Counted from the first letter of the stretch, positions 1 to 9,367 are shown. The stretch is 64,000 bases of DNA from Novosphingobium barchaimii LL02 (GCF_001046635.1 NZ_KQ130452.1:67001-131000); one strand, 5' to 3'. Program-made: numbers and translations. Notes: a model not told the origin generated them from the sequence alone.

Positions 1-1
1 C

Positions 2-481
2 ATCCCGGCATGGCCGCTTCCCAAGGTGTTCCGCCTCGTTTCCAAGGGCAAGCTCGCTGAGGGCGTGTTCAAGGGCGAGACGATCAATACCCCCTCGATG
101 CTTGCCGTCGAGGACGCGATCTTTGCACTGGAATGGGCCAAGGGTATCGGCGGGCTGGAAGGTCTGAAGGCCCGTTCGGACGCCAATGCCGCCGCGCTTT
201 CCAAGATCGTCGAGGAGCGTGACTGGCTCGGCCACCTAGCCATCGATGAGGCCAGCCGGTCCAAGACCTCGGTCTGCCTGACCGTCGCGGGCGCTGATGC
301 CGACTTCATCAAGAAGTTCGCCGGCCTGCTGGAAAAGCAGGACGCGGCCTACGACGTTGCCGGTTACCGCGATGCCCCTGCAGGCCTTCGCATCTGGTGC
401 GGCGCCACCGTCGATACCCAGGATATCGAGGATCTCGGTCCCTGGCTCGACTGGGCTTACGCCACCGTCAAGGCGGGCTGA
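2..481 (+). CDS. serC: Phosphoserine aminotransferase, C-terminal part (5' cut by window edge)
   Basis: This is the last ~159 residues of the PLP-dependent enzyme that converts 3-phosphohydroxypyruvate and glutamate to O-phosphoserine in serine synthesis. The frame is already open at the first bases (IPAWPLPKVFRLV), so the start codon and the PLP-binding lysine lie outside the window. The segment KGETINTPSMLAVED and the closing small domain with GLRIWCGATV fit the alphaproteobacterial SerC type. The next enzyme-coding gene, serA, follows 119 bp downstream on the same strand, so the first two steps of the pathway are adjacent and probably co-regulated. Nothing in the visible part is broken. 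Confidence 0.9.
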   Translation: MPAWPLPKVFRLVSKGKLAEGVFKGETINTPSMLAVEDAIFALEWAKGIGGLEGLKARSDANAAALSKIVEERDWLGHLAIDEASRSKTSVCLTVAGADADFIKKFAGLLEKQDAAYDVAGYRDAPAGLRIWCGATVDTQDIEDLGPWLDWAYATVKAG

Positions 482-600
482 ACCTACTTTCACGCATGAA
501 ACGGCGCGTGCCCGTGCAGACGGGCACCGCGCTTCCCTCCCCGCTCCCGCGCATATCGACGCGAGTAGCAGCGGGGGCGACGAGCCAAGGAACAATTCCC

Positions 601-2184
601 ATGACCAAGCCCAAAGTCCTCATTTCCGACAAGATGGACCCCAACGCAGCCCGCATCTTCACCGAGATGGGCTGCGACGTTGACGTCATCACCGGCGAGA
701 ACGCCGAGCAGCAGATCGCCCGCATCGGTGAATACGATGGTCTTGCCATCCGCTCGTCCACCCGCGTGACGAAGGAAATGCTTGCCGCCGCGAAAAACCT
801 CAAGGTTATCGGCCGCGCCGGCATCGGCGTCGACAACGTCGACATTCCCGCCGCTTCGTCGCAGGGCGTCGTGGTGATGAACACCCCGTTCGGCAACTCG
901 ATCACCACGGCCGAGCACGCCATCGCGCTTATTTTCGCACTGGCCCGCCAGCTGCCCGAAGCCAATGCCCAGACCCAGGCAGGCCTGTGGCCCAAGAACG
1001 GCTTCATGGGCGTTGAAGTCACCGGCAAGACCCTTGGCCTCATCGGCGCGGGCAACATCGGTTCGATCGTCGCCAGCCGCGCGCTGGGCCTGCGCATGAA
1101 GGTCGTGGCTTTCGACCCGTTCCTGACGCCCGAGCGCGCCGTGGAAATGGGCGTCGAGAAGGCCGATCTCGAAACGCTGCTGGCGCGTGCGGACTTCATC
1201 ACCCTGCACACCCCGCTGACCGACCAGACCCGCAACATCCTCTCGGCCGAGAATCTGGCCAAGACCAAGAAGGGCGTTCGGATCGTCAACTGCGCACGCG
1301 GCGGCCTGATCGACGAGGCAGCTCTCAAGGCAGGCCTCGATTCGGGCCACATCGCCGGCGCTGCCCTTGACGTGTTCCAGACCGAGCCGGCCAAGGATTC
1401 GCCGCTGTTCGGCACCCCGAACTTCATCTGCACCCCGCACCTGGGCGCATCGACCACCGAAGCCCAGGTCAACGTGGCGCTTCAGGTGGCCGAGCAGATG
1501 GCCGACTTCCTGGTCAACGGCGGCGTCACCAACGCGCTCAACATGCCTTCGCTGAGCGCCGAGGAAGCCCCCAAGCTCAAGCCTTACATGAAGCTGGCTG
1601 AAGTGCTGGGTTCGATGGTCGGCCAGCTGACCGTCGATTCGGTGCCGCGCATCTCGATCCACGTCGAGGGCGCTGCTGCCGAACTGAACCAGAAGCCGAT
1701 CACCGCCGCCGTTCTCGCCGGTTTCCTGCGCGTCCAGTCGGACACGGTGAACATGGTCAACGCCCCGTTCCTCGCCAAGGAGCGCGGTCTGGAAGTGCGC
1801 GAAGTGAAGACCGAGCGCGAGGGCGACTACCACACGCTGATCCGCGTTTCGGTGAAGACCGAAGCGGGCGAGCGTTCGGTTGCCGGCACCTTGTTCAACA
1901 ACGTCGAGCCGCGCCTGGTCGAAATGTTCGGCATCAAGGTCGAGGCAGAGCTGGACGGTTCGATGCTCTACATCGTCAACGAGGACGCCCCCGGTTTCAT
2001 CGGCCGCATCGGCACCCTGATGGGCGAGCAGGGCATCAACATCGGCACCTTCAACCTCGGTCGTCGCACCACCGGCGGCGAGGCCGTGCTGCTGCTCTCG
2101 GTCGACACCCCGGTCGCCGCTGACGTGCTGGAGCAGGCCCGCGCGCTGCCCGGTGTTAAGACGGTCAAGGCGCTCGCGTTCTGA
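601..2184 (+). CDS. serA: D-3-phosphoglycerate dehydrogenase
   Basis: This gene encodes 527 residues and oxidises 3-phosphoglycerate with NAD+, the first committed step of serine synthesis. The start at 601 (MTKPKVLISDKMD) was preferred over an upstream in-frame start at 397 because the latter would add 68 residues that match no domain and overlap serC. Visible parts are the Rossmann motif GLIGAGNIGS near residue 144, the catalytic-domain motif NCARGGLIDE, the histidine block PHLGASTTEA, and a C-terminal allosteric region plus ACT domain (LYIVNEDAPGFIGRIG). The length is that of the long, regulated form of the family. An intrinsic terminator follows 18 bp after the stop. Confidence 0.96.
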   Translation: MTKPKVLISDKMDPNAARIFTEMGCDVDVITGENAEQQIARIGEYDGLAIRSSTRVTKEMLAAAKNLKVIGRAGIGVDNVDIPAASSQGVVVMNTPFGNSITTAEHAIALIFALARQLPEANAQTQAGLWPKNGFMGVEVTGKTLGLIGAGNIGSIVASRALGLRMKVVAFDPFLTPERAVEMGVEKADLETLLARADFITLHTPLTDQTRNILSAENLAKTKKGVRIVNCARGGLIDEAALKAGLDSGHIAGAALDVFQTEPAKDSPLFGTPNFICTPHLGASTTEAQVNVALQVAEQMADFLVNGGVTNALNMPSLSAEEAPKLKPYMKLAEVLGSMVGQLTVDSVPRISIHVEGAAAELNQKPITAAVLAGFLRVQSDTVNMVNAPFLAKERGLEVREVKTEREGDYHTLIRVSVKTEAGERSVAGTLFNNVEPRLVEMFGIKVEAELDGSMLYIVNEDAPGFIGRIGTLMGEQGINIGTFNLGRRTTGGEAVLLLSVDTPVAADVLEQARALPGVKTVKALAF

Positions 2185-2201
2185 TCTGAGGTTTTCTGGC
2201 T

Positions 2202-2239
2202 ATGAAAAGGGGTCGGCGTGAAAGCGCCGGCCCCTTTTT
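2202..2239 (+). terminator. Intrinsic terminator after serA
   Basis: A near-perfect inverted repeat (arm AAAAGGGGTCGGCG, one G-T pair) with a short loop is followed by a T run. It lies 18 bp after the serA stop. The A-rich left arm could also let it work for the converging glutathione transferase gene. Confidence 0.85.
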
Positions 2240-2249
2240 CGTTAAGGTT

Positions 2250-2903
2250 TCAGCCGGGCGGCGGTGCGGCGTTGAAGATGGCCAACTGGTCCGCGAAGGC
2301 GCGCTGGAAGGCGGGGCGCGCTTCCCCGCGTGCGACATAGGCATGAAGTCCGGGATATTCTTCCAACATGCGCGAACTGCGGAGCCTGCGCAGCACTGCG
2401 ACCATCAGCAGGTCGCCCGCGCTGAATGCGCCGTCCAGCCACTCGGCATCGCCCAGCCGGTCGGCCAGTTCGCGCAGGCGAGTACGGATGCGGCCATCGA
2501 TGCCGGGCAAGCGTTCAGCGGCCCACGGTTTGTCGCTTTCGAAGATCACGGCCATCGAGCGCTCGACGATGGGCGGCTCCATCGTACTCAGTGCCGCGAA
2601 CATCCAGGTTACCGCGCGGGCGCGCGCATCGGCATCGTCCGGGAGCAGGCCTGCATGGCGCCGAGCGATGTGAAGTACGATGGCGCCGGATTCGAACAAG
2701 GTCAGATCGCCGTCTTCGTAAGAGGGAATCTGGCCGAAGGGGTTTGCCGCCCGGTGCGGCAGTTGTTTCATGGCCTCAAACGAAACGAGGCGGACCTCGT
2801 AAGCCAGACCCACTTCCTCGAGCGCCCAACGAACGGCCATGTCTCGCGCCAGTCCCTGTCCGCGATCGGGAGAGCGTTCGAAGGCTGTGATGGTGATGGT
2901 CAT
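2250..2903 (-). CDS. Glutathione S-transferase family protein
   Basis: The 217-residue product has the two-domain layout of soluble glutathione transferases, which join glutathione to electrophiles or reduce substrates with it. The N-terminal thioredoxin-like domain has the cis-proline region NPFGQIPSYEDGD and the glutathione-contact motif LFESGAIVLHIAR. The C-terminal half is helical (DAEWLDGAFSAGDLLMVAVL), with the usual SxxD-type capping box. The start was placed at MTITITAFERSP, because the longer frame upstream only mirrors the divergent TonB-like gene. It converges with serA across the terminator. The substrate cannot be read from sequence. Confidence 0.88.
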   Translation of the reverse strand: MTITITAFERSPDRGQGLARDMAVRWALEEVGLAYEVRLVSFEAMKQLPHRAANPFGQIPSYEDGDLTLFESGAIVLHIARRHAGLLPDDADARARAVTWMFAALSTMEPPIVERSMAVIFESDKPWAAERLPGIDGRIRTRLRELADRLGDAEWLDGAFSAGDLLMVAVLRRLRSSRMLEEYPGLHAYVARGEARPAFQRAFADQLAIFNAAPPPG

Positions 2904-3048
2904 CGTCTGGGTCCGCCTTGCAAGGAAGATGATCACAACGACGGCGTTTGGCAACAGGGGGCATTTGCAGCCTGATCCTAGATTGTTAGACACGCTCTTC
3001 GTTCGGCAGAGGTTGCGCCCGATTACCCGCTTGTGCGATCTGCATTGC

Positions 3049-3786
3049 ATGACGCGGTTCCAATTCCGGTCCGAACGACGGCCGCGCTGGGGCGCAGCTG
3101 GGGCGGTGTTACTGATCCACTTCGTGCTGGTCGCCGGGCTGATCCGCGCATTTACGCCGGACATCGCCGCTAAAGCAGTGCGTGCTGTCATGCAGGCCGT
3201 TACCGTCAGTTTAGAGCCGCCTTCGGCGCCCGATCCAGAGCCTTCGCCGACCATCGCTCCCCGACGCGCTCCGCCGAAGGAAGAAGGCGCGGCTGGAGCA
3301 CCAGCATCGAAGGCCACTCCGCGCGAAGTGTCAGCGCCTCGCGCAGCGGTGGTTGTCAGACCGACACAGGCCCCGCAGGTCGCAGACAAAGGAGAGGAAA
3401 ACGCATCAGGCGCCAGCGGGCAGGGCGATGGAACGGGCGCATCCGGCATCGCCAAAGGCACCGGGGCCGGCGCGGTCGGGACTGGCGGTGGCGGCGGCGG
3501 AACGGGCAAGCCAACCGTCAAGATCGCGGGCGAGATCAGCTCGGCGAAAGACTATCCGCGCGCCAGCCGGGAACTGCGCATCGGCGCCTCGGTCGTGATA
3601 GACCTGTCCGTTGGCGCCGACGGGCGGGTAAAGGGCTGCCGTGTGGTTCAGCACAGTCCCGATTCGCAGGCGGACGGGATTACCTGTACGCTTGCCGTCA
3701 AACGGTTTCGTTTCGACCCCGCGCTAGACCCTAGGGGAAGTCCCATAGAAGCCGTATATCGCTGGCGTCAGCGGTGGTTTTATTGA
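3049..3786 (+). CDS. TonB-like energy transducer
   Basis: This 245-residue protein has the TonB plan: a short basic N-terminus (MTRFQFRSERRPRWG), one membrane anchor at about residues 15-35, a long Pro/Ala/Gly-rich periplasmic spacer with a Gly run near residue 150, and a C-terminal TonB domain (GASVVIDLSVGADGRVKGC and a terminal YRWRQRWFY). Such proteins pass energy from ExbB/ExbD to outer-membrane receptors. There is no exbB or exbD beside it. It diverges from the glutathione transferase gene, with 145 bp between the start codons. The start at 3049 removes an upstream stretch that has no membrane or domain character. Confidence 0.82.
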   Translation: MTRFQFRSERRPRWGAAGAVLLIHFVLVAGLIRAFTPDIAAKAVRAVMQAVTVSLEPPSAPDPEPSPTIAPRRAPPKEEGAAGAPASKATPREVSAPRAAVVVRPTQAPQVADKGEENASGASGQGDGTGASGIAKGTGAGAVGTGGGGGGTGKPTVKIAGEISSAKDYPRASRELRIGASVVIDLSVGADGRVKGCRVVQHSPDSQADGITCTLAVKRFRFDPALDPRGSPIEAVYRWRQRWFY

Positions 3787-3874
3787 AGCTCTGAACAACC
3801 TGTAACATTGCATCGCAGCAAGCAGGGTTTATGACCGGGCGCACTCAAGCGTCATCTGACGAGCGAAAGATTTC

Positions 3875-4918
3875 ATGCCCACCATCGTTCCCGTGATCCT
3901 TTGCGGAGGCAGCGGCACGCGCCTCTGGCCGCGCAGCCGAGCTTCGATGCCCAAGCCCTTCCTGCCTCTGGTCGGGGACAATACGCTTTTCGAAGCGGCG
4001 CTGGCGCGGTGTCCGGCTTCCGGCGGTTTCGCCCCGCCGGTGGTGGTGACGGGACGTCAGCATCTTGCCCATGTCGAAGCGCAGCTTGGCGCGGTCGAGG
4101 GCGCGCAGGTCATCGTTGAGCCTTCCGCGCGCAATACCGCTGCTGCCATCGCGCTGGCCGCCTGCCGTCTGCCCGAGGATGCGGTGATGCTGGTCTGCCC
4201 CAGCGACCACCACATCGGCAATGCCGACGCCTTTGCCGCCGTTGCCTGCGCGGCCGCGGATCTGGCGCAGGAAGGCTGGCTGGTCTCGTTCGGCATCGAG
4301 GCGACAGCGCCCGAGACCGGCTTTGGCTATCTCAAACGCGGCGAGGCGATTTCGGACACTGCCTTTCGTACCGCCCAGTTCGTCGAGAAGCCGGACCTGG
4401 AACGGGCCAAGGCGTTCCTCGCCGAGGGTATCTATGCCTGGAACGGCGGCATCTTCGCATTCCGCGTCAAGGACTTCCTGGCCGAACTCGCAGCGCACCG
4501 CCCGCAGATCGCCGCCGGGGTTGCCGAAGCGGTCGCAAAGGGGAGCGAGGACGGTCAGCGCTTCCATCCCGATGGGGCAACCTTTGACGCCGTGCCCAGC
4601 GATTCGGTCGATTACGCGGTAATGGAAAACACCGCCCGCGCCGCGATGGTGCCCGCCGACATGAACTGGTCGGACATCGGCAACTGGCACGCGCTCTATG
4701 AGGCGTTGCCAGCCGACGAGAGCGGCAATTCGGTGCGCGGTGCAGGCGAGGCCGAACTGGTCGACTGCCGCAATGTGCTGGTCGACAGCGATGGTCCGCG
4801 CGTTTCGGTGATCGGGCTGGAGGACGTGATCGTCGTCGTCGACGGCGATGACATCATGATCACCACGGTCGCGGGCGTGCAGAAGGTCGGCAAGCTGTCC
4901 GGGGCCGTAAATCAGTGA
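3875..4918 (+). CDS. manC: Mannose-1-phosphate guanylyltransferase
   Basis: This 347-residue nucleotidyltransferase makes GDP-mannose from mannose-1-phosphate and GTP, a precursor for surface glycans. The nucleotide-binding signature ILCGGSGTRLWPRSR sits at the N-terminus, with the metal/sugar motifs CPSDHHI and FVEKPD further on and WNGGIFAF in the middle. The protein ends near residue 347, so it lacks the C-terminal isomerase domain of the bifunctional ManC/AlgA form. That activity is supplied by the next gene, whose GTG start overlaps this stop by 4 bp, indicating translational coupling. Confidence 0.93.
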   Translation: MPTIVPVILCGGSGTRLWPRSRASMPKPFLPLVGDNTLFEAALARCPASGGFAPPVVVTGRQHLAHVEAQLGAVEGAQVIVEPSARNTAAAIALAACRLPEDAVMLVCPSDHHIGNADAFAAVACAAADLAQEGWLVSFGIEATAPETGFGYLKRGEAISDTAFRTAQFVEKPDLERAKAFLAEGIYAWNGGIFAFRVKDFLAELAAHRPQIAAGVAEAVAKGSEDGQRFHPDGATFDAVPSDSVDYAVMENTARAAMVPADMNWSDIGNWHALYEALPADESGNSVRGAGEAELVDCRNVLVDSDGPRVSVIGLEDVIVVVDGDDIMITTVAGVQKVGKLSGAVNQ

Positions 4919-5745
4919 GCTCGGCGCGCGCGGCGCTGCCGACCCGCCAGGTCGAAAAACCCTGGGGCAAGGACGTGCTGCCTGCGCCATTCACGGCGCC
5001 TGAAGGCGTCCGCATCGGCGAGATCTGGTTCGAGCCGCCCGCCGCCCTGCCGGACCTGCTGGTCAAGTACATCTTCACCAGCGAAGCGCTGTCGGTGCAG
5101 GTTCATCCCTCCGACGCGCAGACGATCGCCAAGGGCATCGGGCGCCAGGGCAAGGAAGAGTGCTGGCTCATCATCGCCGCCGAGCCGGGGGCGACACTGG
5201 GCATCGGCTTCGACAGCGATCTGGACGAAGCGGCGATGCGGGCTGCCGCGCTCGACGGTTCGATCGAGCACCTGCTGACCTGGCACCCGGTTGCGCCCGG
5301 CGATTTCTTCTACATCCCGGCCAACACCGTCCACGCCATCGGCGCAGGCGTGGGCCTGATCGAGGTGCAGCAGAACAGCGATATCACCTACCGCCTCTAC
5401 GACTATGGCCGCCCGCGCGAACTGCATCTCGATGACGGCGTGGCGGTATCGAAGGGTGAGCGGTACGTGCTGGATCGCTGGCACAAGACCGTCGCCCCGC
5501 ACGGATCGCAGCAATTGGTGGACGGCCCGCTGTTCCTGCTCGATCAGGTCGCAGGCGCCCCTTCACCGGAGGTCGCCGCCCGCTATCCGGCCGCGCTTCT
5601 GGTGATCCCGCGCGAGGGTGACGTCGAAGTCGGCGGCGAGGCCATCGCGCCGGGCGGCTGCGCTTTTGCCGCCAGCCTTGCCGACGTGCGCTTTGCGGAT
5701 AACGGCGTCTGCCTGCTTGCCAGGGGCTGTGCAGACGGAGCGTAA
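4915..5745 (+). CDS. manA: Mannose-6-phosphate isomerase, class I
   Basis: This 276-residue protein is a cupin-type zinc isomerase that interconverts fructose-6-phosphate and mannose-6-phosphate. Metal-site pieces are visible: VQVHPSD, then GKEECW, and later PANTVHAIGAG. It is shorter than the E. coli enzyme and fits the compact class I form common in alphaproteobacteria. The GTG start overlaps the stop of the guanylyltransferase gene (GTGA), so the two form an operon leading to GDP-mannose once a phosphomannomutase, not seen here, is added. Confidence 0.9.
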   Translation: MSSARAALPTRQVEKPWGKDVLPAPFTAPEGVRIGEIWFEPPAALPDLLVKYIFTSEALSVQVHPSDAQTIAKGIGRQGKEECWLIIAAEPGATLGIGFDSDLDEAAMRAAALDGSIEHLLTWHPVAPGDFFYIPANTVHAIGAGVGLIEVQQNSDITYRLYDYGRPRELHLDDGVAVSKGERYVLDRWHKTVAPHGSQQLVDGPLFLLDQVAGAPSPEVAARYPAALLVIPREGDVEVGGEAIAPGGCAFAASLADVRFADNGVCLLARGCADGA

Positions 5746-5751
5746 GGCTGC

Positions 5752-6207
5752 ATGAGGGATGGCATGATCGTCCAGACCATCCAACTGGCCCTGACCCCGG
5801 TTTTCGTGCTGGTGGCCATTGGCAATATCCTCAACATCCTCTCGACGCGGCTGGGCCGGGTGGTTGACCGCGCTCGGACGCTGCAGGAACGTCACGGCTC
5901 CACAGAAGGACCGCAGCACGACATGATCGTCAGCGAACTGCGCCTCGTTCACCAGCGGATGACGCTGATTACCCATGCGGTGCGCATGATGGTGCTGTCG
6001 GGCCTGGCGATCGGTGTGACGGTGGCGATCCTGTTCCTCTCGGGATTGAGCGGGTCCGACTGGCATACGGCTGCGGCGATGACGTTCCTTGCCTCGATCG
6101 TGCTGCTATTGATCGCGCTGGTGCTGTTCCTGCAAGAGACGCAGGTTGCAGCCAAGGCGCTGCGCATCCCCAGCGATTATCTGGAACTGCACCGCGAGAT
6201 TACGTAG
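5752..6207 (+). CDS. DUF2721 family membrane protein
   Basis: This 151-residue inner-membrane protein starts with a hydrophobic segment (IQLALTPVFVLVAIGNILNIL), then a conserved cytoplasmic stretch (STRLGRVVDRARTLQ), and ends with two more membrane segments. This order is typical of DUF2721, whose function is unknown. A second in-frame ATG at 5764 (MIVQTIQL) has a better placed ribosome site and may be the true start. The gene follows manA by 6 bp and is probably co-transcribed with it. Confidence 0.8.
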   Translation: MRDGMIVQTIQLALTPVFVLVAIGNILNILSTRLGRVVDRARTLQERHGSTEGPQHDMIVSELRLVHQRMTLITHAVRMMVLSGLAIGVTVAILFLSGLSGSDWHTAAAMTFLASIVLLLIALVLFLQETQVAAKALRIPSDYLELHREIT

Positions 6208-6282
6208 CGTTTCACCGGCATCGCCCTAGCGGTTGGCGATTATCGTTATTGCCTTAGTGTCTCCCGGCAGGAGGAGAGGCAC

Positions 6283-7545
6283 ATGGGGATTGCGAGCAAG
6301 GCCGGCGGCAACCTGGAGGAATGGCAACGAGGCTGGCCGATCGTCGTGGCGGCGATGGCGGGTTTTTCGTTCTTTTCGGTGCTGCTCTCCGCGACGGGCC
6401 TGTTCATCGAGCCGCTGGAACGTGAATTTGGCTGGGACCGGGCCACCCTGTCGATGGGACCGGCGATCGCCACCGCGGTCACGGCGCTGCTCTCCCCATT
6501 TTACGGCGCGCTGATCGACCGCTTCGGTTCGCGCCGGCTTGGCCTGCCCGGCGTGGCGGTGACGATGGCTGCAACCTGCATGTTCTCGTTCGCCAGCGGT
6601 TCCCAAGCGCAGTGGGTGATGATGTGGATCGTCTTCGGCTTCATCCTGACCAGCATCAAGTCGACGATCTGGACCACCGCCGTTGCCGGCACGTTCAACA
6701 AGGGCAGGGGGCTGGCGCTTGGCCTTGCCGTGACCGGCCCTGCCATCGCGCAAACCCTGGTGCCGCCGCTGGGTAACTTCCTGATCGAGAACTTCGGCTG
6801 GCGGTCGGCTTACGTGTGGTTCGGCCTTGGCTGGGGCGGGGTCACGCTGCTGCTGTGCTGGCTGTTCCTGACCGACGCGCATGACCGCAAGGCGAAGGAG
6901 GCAAAGACAGGCGCGGTGCTGCGGCCGGTTGTCGTCCTACCCGGCCTCTACAAGCGCGAAGCGCTGCGCAGCGTGGCCTTGTGGCAGGTCGCAGTGTCCT
7001 CGTTCGTGGTGATGATGATGACCATCGGCCTCGCCCTGCACCTGTTCCCCATCCTGACCGAGGCCGGGGTTCCACGTAGCCATGCGGCATGGCTACTCTC
7101 CCTGGGCGGCATCGCCGGGATCATCGGCAAGCTGGTGACCGGTGTGCTGCTCGACAGGTTCCGACCCAACTGGGTGGGTAGCGTGACGATGGGTGTTACG
7201 TCGGTGACCTTCGCAGTGCTGATCTGGTGGTTCGATTCAATGCCTGCGCTCATCATCGCGCTCGTCATCAACGGCTATGCAGCCGGCTCCAAGACGCAGA
7301 TCACAGCATTCCTCACCGCCGGCTATGCGGGAATGCGAAACTTCGGGATGGTCTATGGGGTGATGTCGGCGTTGGTGGCGCTGGCGTCGGGGCTGGGGCC
7401 GTGGATCGCCGGCAAGGTCTACGATGCCTCGGGCAACTACGAGCCGTTCCTGTGGGCCGGCGCGGTGGCCTGCGCGCTAGGCGGCGCGCTGTTGCTGGCG
7501 CTGCCGCCGATGCCGCAGTGGCAGGACGACAAAGCCACGGTTTGA
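6283..7545 (+). CDS. MFS transporter
   Basis: This 420-residue protein has about twelve membrane segments and the layout of a major facilitator transporter, resembling the monocarboxylate/oxalate-formate antiporter type. The loop after the second helix contains YGALIDRFGSRRLGLPG, a form of the MFS signature, and a matching loop is seen in the second half (VTGVLLDRFRPNWVG). A strong ribosome site (GGAGGAGAGG) precedes the ATG. The substrate cannot be assigned. A terminator follows at once, so this is probably the end of its transcript. Confidence 0.88.
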   Translation: MGIASKAGGNLEEWQRGWPIVVAAMAGFSFFSVLLSATGLFIEPLEREFGWDRATLSMGPAIATAVTALLSPFYGALIDRFGSRRLGLPGVAVTMAATCMFSFASGSQAQWVMMWIVFGFILTSIKSTIWTTAVAGTFNKGRGLALGLAVTGPAIAQTLVPPLGNFLIENFGWRSAYVWFGLGWGGVTLLLCWLFLTDAHDRKAKEAKTGAVLRPVVVLPGLYKREALRSVALWQVAVSSFVVMMMTIGLALHLFPILTEAGVPRSHAAWLLSLGGIAGIIGKLVTGVLLDRFRPNWVGSVTMGVTSVTFAVLIWWFDSMPALIIALVINGYAAGSKTQITAFLTAGYAGMRNFGMVYGVMSALVALASGLGPWIAGKVYDASGNYEPFLWAGAVACALGGALLLALPPMPQWQDDKATV

Positions 7546-7549
7546 ACAA

Positions 7550-7592
7550 CGAAAAAAGCAGGGAACCTCTGCGGTCCCCTGCCTTTTTTCAT
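7550..7592. terminator. Bidirectional intrinsic terminator
   Basis: A GC-rich hairpin (arm GCAGGGRACC) is flanked by an A run on the left and a T run on the right. It sits between the converging MFS and acyl-AMP ligase genes and could stop transcripts from either side. Confidence 0.85.
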
Positions 7593-7606
7593 GTTCCGGC
7601 GCTGTT

Positions 7607-9367
7607 TTATGCGGCGAGGTTGAACGGCTCGATTTCACCCGAGAGGTAAAGTTTCTTCGCCTTGGCGCGGCTGAGCTTGCCCGAGCTGGTGCGTGGCAGG
7701 CTCTTGGGCGGGATCAGTTCGACCACACAGTTCATGCCGGTGATCGAGCGCACCTTGTCGCGGATCATCTCGTGCAGTTCGAGGCGCTTCACCGGGTCCG
7801 AGACGCGGCAGTGGACGAGCACGGCGGGGGTTTCCTCGCCATTGTCCATCTCCACCGAGAAAGCGGCGATATCGCCGTGGTTGAAGCCCGGCAGCTGTTC
7901 CACGGCCCATTCGATATCCTGGGGCCAGTGGTTCTTGCCGTTGATGATGATCATATCCTTCGCGCGGCCGACGATGAACAGGTAGCCTTGCGCCATGTAA
8001 CCCATGTCGCCGGTGTCGAGCCAGCCGTCCACCATGCAGGCGGCGGTCGCCTCAGGGTCGCGGAAGTAGGAGTGCATGACGCTGGTGCCGCGGCACCAGA
8101 CCTTGCCGATCTTGTGGTCGCCGATCGGATTACCGTCCTCGCCCCGGATCACCACTTCCATGTCGCGCACGGGCTTGCCGCAGTTGACGATGGCGCGGTA
8201 GCGGGCCGGGCGCGAGAGGTCGCGGGGGCTGCCCGACAGGCGCTCTTCCTCGACCAGTTCGACGCGGATGCCTTCGCCCGGTGGCATGATAGTGACGGCC
8301 AGCGTAGCTTCGGCAAGGCCGTAGCTGGGCAGGAACGCCGATGCCTTGAAGCCGGCATCGGCAAAGGCATTTACGAAGCTCTGCATCACATCGGGGCGGA
8401 TCATGTCGGCGCCGTTGCCCGCGATGCGCCAGCGCGACAGGTCGAAACGGTCGCCCACGGCGGTCTGGCTGGAGATGCGGCGCGCGCAGATGTCGTAGCC
8501 GAAGGTAGGCGAATAGGACGCCGTGGTGCCCTGGTTGCGGGTGATGAGGTCAAGCCATGCCAGGGGACGGCGGGCGAAATCCTCGGTCTTGAGATAGTCG
8601 GTGGAAACCTGGTTGGCGATCATCGACAGGAAGCAGCCGACCAGACCCATGTCATGATACCAGGGGAGCCAGGAAACGCAGCGGTCGCTCGGCTGGAATT
8701 CCATGCCGTGGCTGTGGCTCGCCAGGTTCGACAGCAGTGAACGGTGGGTCACCGCAACGCCGTGAGGGAAGCGAGTGGAGCCGCTCGAATACTGCAGGTA
8801 GCAGATATCGTCCGGGTCGGCCTTGGGCAAGTCGACTACCGGGGCGTCCTTGGCCGCGAAGTCGGTCCAGACGGCGTGGTTGCAGCCCTGACGCTCGGCG
8901 GCGACGCTGGTCATCGCGGCGATTTCGTCCGGACCGATGAGCAGGACCGGGTCCGAGCTGGCGAGCTGGACGCAGAGCTGGTCGATGTAGTTGTCCTTGC
9001 CGCCGAAGCTGGTGGGGAGCGGCAGCGGCACCGGCCAGGCGCCTGCATAAACCGCGCCGCAGAACAGGGCCGCGAAGTCCACGCCGGTTTCGGCGATGAG
9101 GGCGACGCGGTCATCCTTTTTCACACCGCGCGCGATCAGCGCATGGGCAACAGCGATCGCGTCGGTGCGCAGTTCGCTGTAGGGGTATACCCGCGTGAGG
9201 GTGCCGCGCGGGTCGTGGAAATTGAAACCACGCTGGCCGGTTGCGGCATAATCGAGGGCATCGCCGAAAGTGGCGAAGTCGGCGAAGCGGCGCTCCAGCA
9301 CGTCTTCGTTCGGGGTCGGTATAAGTGCCTGACCCGTATTCGGCACCAAGCTGATGGTGTCGGCCAT
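7607..9367 (-). CDS. Fatty acyl-AMP ligase
   Basis: This 586-residue ANL-superfamily enzyme activates fatty acids as acyl-adenylates. The ATP motif LQYSSGSTRFPHGV lies near residue 195, followed by YHDMGLVG, the hinge block GWLDTGDMGYM and the C-terminal IINGKNHWPQDIE. YHDMG and the NHWPQDIE-type hinge are features of the fatty acyl-AMP ligases that hand the acyl group to carrier proteins rather than to CoA. No polyketide synthase or carrier protein gene lies beside it, so the product pathway is not shown. It is transcribed alone, away from recX, with 150 bp between the two starts. Confidence 0.88.
   Translation of the reverse strand: MADTISLVPNTGQALIPTPNEDVLERRFADFATFGDALDYAATGQRGFNFHDPRGTLTRVYPYSELRTDAIAVAHALIARGVKKDDRVALIAETGVDFAALFCGAVYAGAWPVPLPLPTSFGGKDNYIDQLCVQLASSDPVLLIGPDEIAAMTSVAAERQGCNHAVWTDFAAKDAPVVDLPKADPDDICYLQYSSGSTRFPHGVAVTHRSLLSNLASHSHGMEFQPSDRCVSWLPWYHDMGLVGCFLSMIANQVSTDYLKTEDFARRPLAWLDLITRNQGTTASYSPTFGYDICARRISSQTAVGDRFDLSRWRIAGNGADMIRPDVMQSFVNAFADAGFKASAFLPSYGLAEATLAVTIMPPGEGIRVELVEEERLSGSPRDLSRPARYRAIVNCGKPVRDMEVVIRGEDGNPIGDHKIGKVWCRGTSVMHSYFRDPEATAACMVDGWLDTGDMGYMAQGYLFIVGRAKDMIIINGKNHWPQDIEWAVEQLPGFNHGDIAAFSVEMDNGEETPAVLVHCRVSDPVKRLELHEMIRDKVRSITGMNCVVELIPPKSLPRTSSGKLSRAKAKKLYLSGEIEPFNLAA

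Noticed and set aside
397-600. Longer N-terminus for SerA
   Set aside because: The 68 extra residues have no family match and the ATG at 601 starts exactly at the conserved N-terminus.
490-1833. Long open frame opposite serA (447 codons)
   Set aside because: High-GC codon use leaves the antisense frame open; there is no motif, and it mirrors a certain gene.
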